This document shows, piece after piece, positions 17,577 through 26,072 of a DNA stretch of 34,424 nt. The position numbers and the translations under genes were made by a program. Each line of letters opens with the position of its first letter. Position 1 is the first letter of the stretch. Origin of the DNA: Plectonema cf. radiosum LEGE 06105 (GTDB lineage Bacteria > Cyanobacteriota > Cyanobacteriia > Cyanobacteriales > Nostocaceae); contig NZ_JADEWL010000070.1 of assembly GCF_015207665.1 (NCBI RefSeq), positions 1 to 34,424 of the forward strand, given 5' to 3'. Below the pieces are notes generated by a model. It did not search any database, was not told the DNA's origin, and saw only the letters and a program-made list of their open reading frames with translations.

Positions 17577-17945
17577 AATGTCCACTCCCCTTAAATATTT
17601 TACAACTGCTTTTCGTTTTTCTTCGCAAATTGACTATTTCAGGACTGATGCACCGATTCATGTATTTATTACTACAATATTTTCCCAACTGGAATTTTGA
17701 TCTGAATTTTATTCGTAAACAGAAAGGCTATACTAACATGAAGTAAGTATATAATTCGTATATTAATTGTACCGTATAAGTGATCGCAGGGAACAATTAA
17801 GATAAACAATATTAATTAGACCTCACCCTGAATGTGTATCTGTGAATGGGGAAACCCAATCGAAAATCATCGCGCAAAATGTAGAATCTAAAATTAAATT
17901 AAATTAACTTAACTTAAATTAAATTAACTCACCAAAACTCCTCTT
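17577..17945. other. Intergenic region with AT repeat and rRNA-like short motif
   Basis: This 369-bp spacer separates the divergent radical SAM gene and the 49-residue mini-protein. It holds a TAAATTAAATTAAC-type low-complexity repeat at 17889-17929 and a 16-bp stretch at 17843-17858 (TGAATGGGGAAACCCA), which folds as TGGG-GAAA-CCCA and resembles a conserved 5' segment of 23S rRNA. No further rRNA similarity flanks it. I see no clear promoter. Confidence 0.4.
17889..17929. repeat. AT-rich degenerate tandem repeat (TTAAA/TTAAC units)
   Basis: About 41 bp are composed of alternating AAATT and AACTT pentamers. It ends 16 bp before the start of the 49-residue protein and so forms most of its likely leader. 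Confidence 0.75.
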
Positions 17946-18095
17946 ATGACTTATGAACCCCAGAATGAAAAAGATAAATCAGAAGTGAATGCTAATACAG
18001 CACAGAAGGAAAAAATTTTATGTCCTCACTGTAAACGCACGGCTACCAATGGCATCAAATGCAAAGGGATTTGTGTAGCTGATAATGATTATTAA
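17946..18095 (+). CDS. Cys-rich 49-residue mini-protein, zinc-ribbon-like
   Basis: A short open frame runs from ATG at 17946 to TAA at 18093-18095. The N-terminal 23 residues are charged and probably disordered. The rest is a compact four-Cys module, CPHC (26-29) then CKGIC (39-43), with spacing C-x2-C-x9-C-x3-C, which would suit one zinc ion. The acidic C-terminus reads VADNDY. I do not recognise a named family. Support for it being real comes from the Cys pairs, the complete frame and the fit into an otherwise empty gap that ends 14 bp from the convergent hybrid-kinase gene. A function cannot be assigned. Confidence 0.65.
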   Translation: MTYEPQNEKDKSEVNANTAQKEKILCPHCKRTATNGIKCKGICVADNDY

Positions 18096-18109
18096 TCGAA
18101 TTCATCTAA

Positions 18110-21100
18110 TTAATCTATAGGTAGTTCGATAAAAAATTCTGTTCCTTCACCTAATTTTGAACTACAACTGATTTTACCATTGTGAGTTTCTTCAATAATT
18201 GAGAGAGCAATAGCAAGTCCTAATCCAGTACCTTTACCGACTTCTTTTGTAGTAAAAAGATGATCAAATATACGTTCTCGAACTGATTCGGGCATTCCTA
18301 GACCATTATCTTTAATACTAATTAATGCTGTATTCTTCTCAGTAAAAAGCTCAGTTTTAATTGCTATTTTGTAAGGATTAGTTTGTAATTGGGCAAATGT
18401 TTTTCCTTCACTTGCAGTATCTATAGCATCAATAGCATTAGCAATGATGTTCATAAAAACTTGATTTAACTGTCCTAAAAAACACTTTATAGGTGGTAAA
18501 GTTCCATATTCTTTAACAACTTCAATTGCTGGACGTTTATCATTAGCTTTGAGGCGATATTTGAGAATTAAAATTGTACTATCAATTCCTTCATGAAGAT
18601 TGCAAGCAACTTTTTCATCTGTATCGGCTCTAGAGAAAGTACGAAGACTTGTACTAATATCTTTAATTCTTTCTGTTGCTACTTTCATAGAATCTATTAA
18701 CTTTGGTAAATCCTCAATGAGAAATTCTAAATCAATTTCTTCAGCGTGTTCTAACACTGCATCTGTGGGAGTAGGATAATGTTGTTGATAGCATTCTATA
18801 TGAGCAAATAAATCTTTAATGTATTCTTTAGCATTATTAATGCTACCTTTGAGAAATCCGATAGGGTTGTTAACTTCATGTGCTACCCCTGCAACTAAAT
18901 TACCCAAAGTTGCCATTTTTTCATTTTGTACCATTTGCAATTGGGTTTGGTTTAGTTCTAATAAAGCTTTTTCTAACTCTTGGGATTTCTGAGTTACCGC
19001 TGCTTGTGCTTTTTGATTTTCTCTGAGTGCTGCTTGTTGTTCGCTAATATCTCTGACAATCATTAATCCATGTAACTTTCCTTTGTAGATAAAAGGTACT
19101 GCCTTGATTTCTGTATCAAAATAAGTACCATCTTTTCGTTTACTAATAGTCTTAATATAAAATTCTTGGCCCGCATTCATAATCTCTACATAATTACTAA
19201 AATGACATACCAAATCTGGATGCATAAAATCTGGTGGTGTCAGATGGAACCATTCCTCTTGAGAATAACCATACATCTGGCAGATAGTAGGATTAACAGC
19301 AACGATTTTTCCTGTTTCTAAATCACAAATGTTTAATCCATCATTGACGCTTTCAAAGATACTGCGATACTCTTCCTCTTTTTGAGCAATTTCGTATGTT
19401 TTCTGTTGCTGTTGAGCGTATAGTTGAGCATTTTGTAATGAAATAGCAGCTTGGGTACATAAAAGATTAGTAACTTCCAATCTTTCTCGTGTAAATGCAC
19501 CTTTGATTAATTTATTTTCTAAGTACAACAACCCAATTAATTTACCTCGATCCAAAATCGGCGCACATAATAAACTATATGGCTGCTGTCGTATTAAATA
19601 CTCGTCGGTGAGCAAATCATTTTGGATTATGGCATTATCTAACACAATAGTTTTTAAACTGCGTTTGACATAATTGATAACTGTATTAGGAAGCTGATTA
19701 CTGGTTTCATATGGGATTGATAAGTGAGTTACACCCAATTCTTGAGTAGCTACTGCTTCTAAAGTTAAAATATCGTCCTTGAGAAAAACTAAAGCAGCTT
19801 TTTGCGCTCCAGCATTTTCAATTACTATTTGTAGTAAAGTCGAAATTAACTCTTCTAATTGAATTTCCTTGGATAAAGCCTGGGTTGCTTTGAGAATACT
19901 TTTAAAATCTAAGGCTTCTGAAATGCTGCTACTGGAGCGACTTATTTGAATAGTTTGATTAGGTTGAATGCAGGTTTCGTTGATTTGAAAACTATATTTT
20001 TGTGCTTGTAAAATTGGTGCAAGTAGTTGAGGATAGCGTTTTTCTAAGTCATCAGTCTTGGCTTTTGCTCCCCATTTTGCATAACAATAGTAGGCTTCCT
20101 GCATATATGTAGCCGCAATCTTTTGTTTATCCCAATCTAGATAAAATTTAGCTGCGAGTTCGTTTGCTAAAGCTTCTTCTTGGATATATTCGTTGGCTTT
20201 GGCTCCAGCAATGGCTTTTTCATATAATTCTATTGCCTTGATTTTTTCATCTAAAATCCGATGTTTTTCAGCTTCAATTAAATCATATTTATGCTGAAAA
20301 TTCATTGGAGCGTGATCAGTCAGATTTTGGATTTTTTCTTGATTATTTCTTACTTGTTGAAGTTTTTCTTCTTGAGATATTTCTGAATATAAACTTAACT
20401 GTAGCAAAGAATCATAAAAATAGAATAGGGGAGCATAAAAACATCCTGCTATTCCGTCTAAATAAATCTGAGCTTCCCGTGCATTTGTCGCAGCCTGCTC
20501 GAATTCTTCAAACAAGTAACAAAGAATAAATTTGTGAATGTAAACAAAATGAAGTCCAATTCTGTCGTTGGCTTCTAATTGCTGCGGTAAGATTTCGTTC
20601 TCGTTGTAAGCTTTTCCAATTAAAATATATGGTTGTTGAGATTCACCGAGCAAATTTAAGATAACCTGCTGTATTGTTCGATATTCATTTAAAGTGGTTG
20701 TGTGTTTGAATTGAATTAAAACATCACTAATAGCCGCCATTTCTTGCTTCAGAGAATTTAATTCTTCACCTGTAAAATACGAATATTGAAACCAGTTTAT
20801 CGCGGCATGACTAGAGTATTCTAAATCTCCATTTTCGATTCCGCTTTGATATGCTTCCCGAAAAAGTGGGATAGTTGTTTTCAGATGCTCTTTACCGTGT
20901 TTTGTCGATACAGCTATCATAAATAGCGTTTTAGGTGTTAATTCTAAAGCATTTAGCTCTTGCAATAAGTTTAATGCTAATTGACCAAATTCATAACTGC
21001 TTTGAGCATCCTGAAAAAATCCTTGTAAAATTAACCCGTAAGCAGCATAAGCAAAGCTTGATGAAGGAGCATTTCCATATTTAATTGATAAATTAACTTG

Positions 21101-23890
21101 AGAAAAAACTATTGGCGGAACTAATGTAGGTGCGGCAGCAATTATGGGAAACCAAACAATTGATAATAATCGCATGGCTGCTAAAGGATAAACATCCTTC
21201 ATTAAAGGTAGTGCAATTAAATCGGATATATGTTTATCTTGTAAGTAGATATTTATTTCAGCTAAAGCTTTCTGAACATCTACAGGAGTTGGAGATTCTG
21301 GGATTTTAACTCCAAATAATTCTAATACATTTAGTCCAAATTTGACTGCTTCAATAAGTTGATTTTGAGCAATTTTAGTTTGAATAATTATTTCATAAGC
21401 ATTAGCTTTATCTAAAATTGTTTTGGCTTGTTTTAAGATAATATCCGCCCATTTTTGCATCTGTTCAAAGTTACCAGTTAGATAAGCAACTTCTACAGCA
21501 TAATTATAAAATGATAATGTCAAGTGGTAATTATTTTGCCAGCAATCGCTGCTTAGTAAACTGATACCTGTTTTGATGTAAATCAGTGCTGCACTATAAG
21601 CTGTAGAATCTTTCGATTTTTTTGCTGCTAATAAATTTAATTCGGCAAGTTGAAGTTTTTCGGAATGATTTATAATTAAATTTTGACCAATATTAAGGTG
21701 ATTGACGATATTAAAAATCTTTTCTGATAATTCTGGTGTTGGAATATTTTTTAATAAACTTTTCCCAACATTTAAATGAGTTATCGGTTTTTGCTCATTT
21801 GGAATTAAAGAATAAGCCGCTTGCTGTACTCTATCGTGTAAAAATCTATAATCTATAATCTGAGATGCTGGCTCAATTTCTTGTCTTGTTTCAAGATAAA
21901 ATTTATAAATCTCACTTTGCGGTATTATCAATCCTTCCTGTAATGCTTTCCATAAATCAGCAGCACTTTCAGCTTCCGATTTTTCACAAACAATTCCTAA
22001 AGTTGCTAAATCAAATTGATTGCCAATACAAGCCGCTAATTTCAAAATATTCTGCGTTTGCTCTGGAAATTTTTGCAACTGTAACGACATAAATTCAACA
22101 ACATCATCAGTTAAAGCTAACTTTTTAACTTCAGAAATATTGCATCCCCAGGAATTTTTATCAAAATTAAATGTTATCAAATTATCTTCATGCAGCGACT
22201 TGAGAAACTGGGTACTAAAAAAAGGATTACCTTTGGTTTTTTGATATATAAGTTGTGTTAACGGTTGTGCTATTTCCAAGGAACAACTTAAAGTATTTGC
22301 AACTAGTTGATTTAGACTTTCTTCATTTAATGGTTTTAAAATAATAGTATTAATTATCGCTCCCGTTTTACGAATTTCCTCTAACGTCAACATCAAAGGA
22401 TGAGCCGCAAACACTTCATTATTTCGATAAGCACCAATTAATAATAAATATTTGCTTTCCGACTCGTTTATCAGTAATTGCATTAAATTCAAAGATGTCA
22501 AATCAGCCCATTGTAAATCATCTAAGAAAATTACTAAGGGATGTTCTTTAGTAGTAAAAACTTTAATAAACTTTTGAAATAACAAATTAAACCGATTTTG
22601 TGCGGCTGTTCCCGATAATTCTGGTGCAGGTGCTTGTTGTCCAATAATTCTTTCTAATTCGGGAATAACATCAATAATTACTCGTGCATTTTCACCTAAT
22701 GCTTGCAATATTTTATGTTTCCAAATTGACAATTGAACATCAGTTTCACTAAATAATTGCCTCATTAAATCGCGAAAAGCTTGGACAAATGCTGAAAAAG
22801 GAATATTACGATTAAATTGGTCAAATTTACCTTTAATAAAATACCCATGCTGTTTGACAATCGGTTTATGAACTTCGTTAATAATTGCAGTTTTACCGAT
22901 TCCAGAACAACCACTAACCAGCATTAATTCGCTGTTACCCTTCGATATTTTCTCAAATGCTGCGAGCAATGTTTCAACTTCGGTTTCTCTGCCATAGAGT
23001 TTTTCAGGAATAGTAAACCTATCACAAATATCTCTTTGAGCAATTTCAAAATATTCAATCTTACCAGTTTCTTGAAGTTGTTTTAAACAAGTTTCTAAAT
23101 CATGCTTTATTCCCGAAGCACTTTGATATCTATCTTCTGCATTTTTCGCCATCAACTTCACGACGATAGCTGATAAAACTTGGGGAATTTCTATACCTTT
23201 CCCTAACAACGGAGGTGTTTTTGCAATATGATAATGTACTAACTCCATTGCATCATCCGATTTAAACGGTAATTCTCTGGTTAATAATTCATAAAAAGTC
23301 ACACCCAAAGAATAAAAATCGCTGCGGTAATCAATTCCCCGATTCATCCTTCCAGTCTGCTCTGGAGATATGTAAGCTAAAGTTCCTTCCAAAATATTAG
23401 GACTTACTAAGGTTTGGTTTTCTCTTGGTAACAAAGATGCAATACTAAAGTCAATTAATTTAACTTGTTTTGTTGTGGGATTAATCAATATATTGGCAGG
23501 TTTAATATCTTTATGAATTATTCTATGACGATATAAAATATCTAAAATATCACATAGGGTAATTGCTATTTTTAAAAACTCTTCTAAAGATACTGTATAT
23601 TTAATAAAATATTCTCTCAGAGAAATTCCCCCCATATCTTCTATTACTAATATATAGCTATTTTGGTAATTATCTAAACTGTATATTTGAATAATTAGAG
23701 GTGAATTGAGATTTTTACTTATGGTATATTGATTGCGAAATTGTAACAACTCGCTAAAATTGGGATAGGGATTTTTTAGCAATTTAATCACAACAGGTTT
23801 TTGATCATCTTCTCGAACCGCTCGATATACTGAAGTTCTTGAACCGTTGTAGAGTTCTTCTTTGATAGAATATCCGGTAATACTAATCAT
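18110..23890 (-). CDS. Giant hybrid kinase: Ser/Thr kinase - AAA ATPase - helical repeats - GAF - PAS - histidine kinase
   Basis: This 1926-residue cytoplasmic signalling protein is of the type common in filamentous cyanobacteria (HstK-like). Domains in order: Hanks-type Ser/Thr kinase (about 1-265); predicted AAA/NTPase domain (about 290-560; Walker A SGCSGIGKT near 330, Walker B LVIFLDDLQWAD); a long helical, TPR-like region (about 600-1270); GAF (about 1310-1465); PAS (about 1500-1620; NDGLNICDLETGKIVAVNPT); and HisKA/HATPase (about 1645-1926) with H-box AGVAHEVNNP, N-box NIIANAIDAID, DNGLGMP and GKGTGLGLAIA. The histidine-kinase half looks intact. The Ser/Thr kinase has HKDIKPAN in place of HRD and DFS in place of DFG; both are seen in this family and activity is uncertain. 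No response regulator lies adjacent. No transmembrane helix is visible. Confidence 0.95.
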   Translation of the reverse strand: MISITGYSIKEELYNGSRTSVYRAVREDDQKPVVIKLLKNPYPNFSELLQFRNQYTISKNLNSPLIIQIYSLDNYQNSYILVIEDMGGISLREYFIKYTVSLEEFLKIAITLCDILDILYRHRIIHKDIKPANILINPTTKQVKLIDFSIASLLPRENQTLVSPNILEGTLAYISPEQTGRMNRGIDYRSDFYSLGVTFYELLTRELPFKSDDAMELVHYHIAKTPPLLGKGIEIPQVLSAIVVKLMAKNAEDRYQSASGIKHDLETCLKQLQETGKIEYFEIAQRDICDRFTIPEKLYGRETEVETLLAAFEKISKGNSELMLVSGCSGIGKTAIINEVHKPIVKQHGYFIKGKFDQFNRNIPFSAFVQAFRDLMRQLFSETDVQLSIWKHKILQALGENARVIIDVIPELERIIGQQAPAPELSGTAAQNRFNLLFQKFIKVFTTKEHPLVIFLDDLQWADLTSLNLMQLLINESESKYLLLIGAYRNNEVFAAHPLMLTLEEIRKTGAIINTIILKPLNEESLNQLVANTLSCSLEIAQPLTQLIYQKTKGNPFFSTQFLKSLHEDNLITFNFDKNSWGCNISEVKKLALTDDVVEFMSLQLQKFPEQTQNILKLAACIGNQFDLATLGIVCEKSEAESAADLWKALQEGLIIPQSEIYKFYLETRQEIEPASQIIDYRFLHDRVQQAAYSLIPNEQKPITHLNVGKSLLKNIPTPELSEKIFNIVNHLNIGQNLIINHSEKLQLAELNLLAAKKSKDSTAYSAALIYIKTGISLLSSDCWQNNYHLTLSFYNYAVEVAYLTGNFEQMQKWADIILKQAKTILDKANAYEIIIQTKIAQNQLIEAVKFGLNVLELFGVKIPESPTPVDVQKALAEINIYLQDKHISDLIALPLMKDVYPLAAMRLLSIVWFPIIAAAPTLVPPIVFSQVNLSIKYGNAPSSSFAYAAYGLILQGFFQDAQSSYEFGQLALNLLQELNALELTPKTLFMIAVSTKHGKEHLKTTIPLFREAYQSGIENGDLEYSSHAAINWFQYSYFTGEELNSLKQEMAAISDVLIQFKHTTTLNEYRTIQQVILNLLGESQQPYILIGKAYNENEILPQQLEANDRIGLHFVYIHKFILCYLFEEFEQAATNAREAQIYLDGIAGCFYAPLFYFYDSLLQLSLYSEISQEEKLQQVRNNQEKIQNLTDHAPMNFQHKYDLIEAEKHRILDEKIKAIELYEKAIAGAKANEYIQEEALANELAAKFYLDWDKQKIAATYMQEAYYCYAKWGAKAKTDDLEKRYPQLLAPILQAQKYSFQINETCIQPNQTIQISRSSSSISEALDFKSILKATQALSKEIQLEELISTLLQIVIENAGAQKAALVFLKDDILTLEAVATQELGVTHLSIPYETSNQLPNTVINYVKRSLKTIVLDNAIIQNDLLTDEYLIRQQPYSLLCAPILDRGKLIGLLYLENKLIKGAFTRERLEVTNLLCTQAAISLQNAQLYAQQQQKTYEIAQKEEEYRSIFESVNDGLNICDLETGKIVAVNPTICQMYGYSQEEWFHLTPPDFMHPDLVCHFSNYVEIMNAGQEFYIKTISKRKDGTYFDTEIKAVPFIYKGKLHGLMIVRDISEQQAALRENQKAQAAVTQKSQELEKALLELNQTQLQMVQNEKMATLGNLVAGVAHEVNNPIGFLKGSINNAKEYIKDLFAHIECYQQHYPTPTDAVLEHAEEIDLEFLIEDLPKLIDSMKVATERIKDISTSLRTFSRADTDEKVACNLHEGIDSTILILKYRLKANDKRPAIEVVKEYGTLPPIKCFLGQLNQVFMNIIANAIDAIDTASEGKTFAQLQTNPYKIAIKTELFTEKNTALISIKDNGLGMPESVRERIFDHLFTTKEVGKGTGLGLAIALSIIEETHNGKISCSSKLGEGTEFFIELPID

Positions 23891-23987
23891 ATTGTTTTTC
23901 TCCTGAACGCTTCTAGATTGAGTATTCCCAAATTCTCGGACAAAAAAACATAATTCAAGTTGAAATCTTTATATTTTCATAAAAAAA

Positions 23988-24122
23988 GTGTTTTCTAAAT
24001 CCGATGAAGTGTATCGTAATCGTGGAGGTTCGGGTTATGGGGGATTTTTAAATAATTGTTTGCAACGAATGACAAAAGAAGGTACAGCACAATTAGAAAG
24101 ATACATTAAACAACGCTCTTAA
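23988..24122 (+). pseudogene. Short open frame, probably the 3' remnant of a lost gene
   Basis: The frame is open from 23964 and, if started at the GTG at 23988, encodes 44 residues (VFSKSDEVYRNRGGSGYG at its start, ending ERYIKQRS). No ATG and no ribosome-binding site precede it. The composition (charged, Gly-rich turn, amphipathic C-terminal helix) looks like real protein, not random AT-rich DNA. I cannot name the parent family. It is followed at once by palindromic repeats, which fits a locus damaged by repeat insertion. Confidence 0.4.
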
Positions 24123-24156
24123 TCAATTAATTCATATTTTGTAGTATTCTCAACAA

Positions 24157-24180
24157 GACTAAAAAACCGGGTTTTTAGTC
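24157..24180. repeat. Palindrome P1 (GACTAAAAA/TTTTTAGTC)
   Basis: Perfect 9-bp arms surround the loop ACCGGG. It is the first of four palindromes in 200 bp and could also act as a terminator for the remnant frame ending at 24122. Confidence 0.75.
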
Positions 24181-24214
24181 CAGCTAAATAGTGTTGACTG
24201 CTGGGTTTAGATCA

Positions 24215-24235
24215 CCGACTTCTTGAAGAAGTCGG
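24215..24235. repeat. Palindrome P2 (ACTTC family)
   Basis: CCGACTTCTT and AAGAAGTCGG are perfect 10-bp arms around a single G. It shares the CCGACTTCT core with the palindromes at 15907-15972 and 33293-33357. Confidence 0.8.
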
Positions 24236-24276
24236 GGATATGGTGTTACGCATTTAATTTGTATAACGCCCTTCGA

Positions 24277-24310
24277 GCGAGACGCTTGTTCTTACGAACA
24301 CGCGTCTCGC
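24277..24310. repeat. Palindrome P3 (GCGAGACGC/GCGTCTCGC)
   Basis: A 9-bp outer stem and a 5-bp inner stem (TGTTC/GAACA) are separated by one mismatch and capped by TTAC. The structure and the inner TGTTCTTACGAACACGCG segment parallel the next palindrome, so both are likely members of one dispersed family. Confidence 0.8.
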
Positions 24311-24337
24311 TAACGCACTACAATATTTTCACCTTTA

Positions 24338-24350
24338 TGTCCTACGGACA
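24338..24350. repeat. Palindrome P4 (TGTCC/GGACA)
   Basis: Arms TGTCC and GGACA surround TAC, followed by CGCGGAGCTAACAC. This repeats the layout of P3 (stem, then CGCG, then a GCTAAC-like tail), so it is a related but diverged copy. Confidence 0.65.
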
Positions 24351-24634
24351 CGCGGAGCTAACACATTATATAATTTAGCTGCACATCAGCTTATGGTGGA
24401 GTCTTATATTCCTTTACAGCTAAACTCACAAGTAAGTGGTAAGCGTTGAGTGACGGATTGATTTTCCCACTACTCACTCTAACTTCCTTCTTGTTTGTGA
24501 GAAATGTGGGTAAATAGTGTTGATTACCCAAAATTGGACTGGTACTAAATCAAAAAATTGGCTATTGTAACTAACCACTATCTAAATTACGCTATTCTTA
24601 AGTTCAAGTTAAATGATTCTGTGGAAGGCTAAAT

Positions 24635-25408
24635 ATGCCTCATGTAGCGAAGATTTACATTTATCCCATTAAGTCACTTGATGGAGTCGAAGTTACACAA
24701 GCTCTTGTGTTGCACAGTGGTGCGTTACAGTATGACCGTCAATATGCCATTATTGATGCACAAGGTAAGTTTGTCAATGCTAAACGTTATGCAAAAATAC
24801 ATTTATTACGGTCAAAGTTTGATTTAAAAAGTCAAGTTGTTTCGCTACAAATTCAAGGTAGTACTACAGAAGCAAGTTTTAATTTGGAAAGGGAAATACC
24901 ACAATTAGAAGCTTGGTTGAGCGACTTTTTTGGGTTTCAGATAAAATTACAAAAAAACTTGGTTACTGGTTTTCCTGATGATACTATTTCACCAGGACCA
25001 ACTATTGTTAGCACTGCGACTTTAAAAGAAGTTGCTTGTTGGTATTCAGGATTAAATGAAGATGATATCCGTCGTCGAATGCGGACTACTTTAGAAATAG
25101 ATGGGGTACCCGCATTTTGGGAAGATAAGTTATTTTCTGAAAGTGAGATTAATTTTAAAGTTGGGAATCTCCAATTTGTAGGAGTAAATCCTTGTCAACG
25201 TTGTGTTGTTCCTACTAGAAATGCTGTTACGGGAAAAGTTAATTCAGATTTTCAGAAAATATTTATTCATAAACGTAGAGAAACTTTACCGGAATGGGTT
25301 GATAAATCTCGTTTTAATCATTTTTATAAGCTAGCAGTAAATACGAAGTTAGCTAAGGAAGAAGTGGGGGATAAGATAATTAAAGTTGGTGATGAAATTA
25401 TTTTGTAG
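24635..25408 (+). CDS. MOSC-domain molybdenum-cofactor protein (mARC/YcbX-like)
   Basis: The 257-residue protein has a MOSC N-terminal beta-barrel (about 1-110; YPIKSLDG at 10-17, YDRQYAIID at 33-41) and a MOSC domain (about 115-257). The key Cys pair is NPCQRCVVPTRNAVTG, Cys187 and Cys190, the region that ligates molybdenum in mARC and YcbX. RRRMRTTLEIDGVPAFWED is the equivalent of the conserved RxNF..G..aFxED block. Family members reduce N-hydroxylated compounds with an electron donor; no such donor (ferredoxin or flavodoxin) is fused or adjacent here. The ATG at 24635 has GGAAGG 6 nt upstream, which fixes the start. It opens a same-strand series of four genes, but the gap of 155 bp after it contains repeats, so an operon is uncertain. 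Confidence 0.9.
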   Translation: MPHVAKIYIYPIKSLDGVEVTQALVLHSGALQYDRQYAIIDAQGKFVNAKRYAKIHLLRSKFDLKSQVVSLQIQGSTTEASFNLEREIPQLEAWLSDFFGFQIKLQKNLVTGFPDDTISPGPTIVSTATLKEVACWYSGLNEDDIRRRMRTTLEIDGVPAFWEDKLFSESEINFKVGNLQFVGVNPCQRCVVPTRNAVTGKVNSDFQKIFIHKRRETLPEWVDKSRFNHFYKLAVNTKLAKEEVGDKIIKVGDEIIL

Positions 25409-25472
25409 GGTGTGTTACGGCTTGTAATAATATCTAAGCAAGAAAATATTTTAGCGTTGCCATGACGCACCA
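25407..25472. repeat. Imperfect GGTGTGTTACG palindrome downstream of the MOSC gene
   Basis: GGGTGTGTTACGG and CCATGACGCACC form an imperfect inverted repeat around an AT-rich loop, overlapping the MOSC stop codon. It resembles the hairpin at 8466-8491. It may act as a terminator. Confidence 0.5.
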
Positions 25473-25486
25473 TAATTGGATTTAAA

Positions 25487-25530
25487 AAACCGCAGAGAGC
25501 GCAGAGTACACAAAGAGAAAAAAGAGATTA
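25487..25530. repeat. CGCAGAG-type dispersed repeat
   Basis: The stretch ACCGCAGAGAGCGCAGAG followed by TACACAAAGAGAAAAAAGAG has two spaced GCAGAG units and a purine-rich tail. This motif recurs in many cyanobacterial spacers (recollection, not checked). Confidence 0.5.
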
Positions 25531-25563
25531 TTATTTTTTAATTGAAGTGAAAAATATAAATAG

Positions 25564-26031
25564 ATGAAAGTCAGTATTAGAGAAACAACTCCACAAGAAG
25601 ATTCAGTAATTGCAGAGCATTTTTATCAGCTGTGGTTAGATATTGGTGTTTCTAAAAACTTTATCAAACCCAATCACTACAATCTGACTTTAGAGTTTAT
25701 TAAAGAAGCTCGTCAAAAGTTGTTTTATAAAGGTTTTGTTGTGGAAGTTGATAATCTAATTGTCGGTTCTGCAAGTTGTCAGCTTTTTACGGGTTTATAT
25801 CCAAATGTATTGAAAGAGGGTTATCGCAAATATGGATATATTTGGGGTGTTTATGTTGAACCTTTTTACCGCAAAAAAGGAATAGCTAAACAATTGACTC
25901 ATGCGACGGTTGAGTATTTAAAAACTATTGGTTGTACAAAAGCTATTTTAAATGCTTCACCAGCAGGTAAATCTGTTTATGAAAGTTTAGGTTTTTCTCT
26001 AACTAATGCTATGGAATTAGATTTAATTTAA
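25564..26031 (+). CDS. GNAT-family N-acetyltransferase
   Basis: The 155-residue protein is a single GNAT domain that would transfer an acetyl group from acetyl-CoA to an amine. The acetyl-CoA binding motif is visible as YVEPFYRKKGIAKQL (RxxGxA, near residue 100), preceded by the YIWGVYV strand, with NASPAGKSVYESLGF at the C-terminal end as in typical members. Substrate is unknown. The upstream gap is repeat-rich and no ribosome-binding site is obvious. The flavoprotein gene follows after 41 bp on the same strand. Confidence 0.88.
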   Translation: MKVSIRETTPQEDSVIAEHFYQLWLDIGVSKNFIKPNHYNLTLEFIKEARQKLFYKGFVVEVDNLIVGSASCQLFTGLYPNVLKEGYRKYGYIWGVYVEPFYRKKGIAKQLTHATVEYLKTIGCTKAILNASPAGKSVYESLGFSLTNAMELDLI

Positions 26032-26072
26032 ATTATTTCTCTAAGTTCATTAACAAATCTAGCTAATTAATT

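Larger units (their letters stand above)
23891..24634. other. Repeat-rich intergenic region with a gene remnant
   Basis: This 744-bp spacer lies between the divergent hybrid-kinase gene and the MOSC gene. It contains a 45-codon remnant (23988-24122) and four palindromes between 24157 and 24350, described separately. The last 280 bp show no structure I can name beyond the MOSC ribosome-binding site GGAAGG at 24623-24628. Confidence 0.6.
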
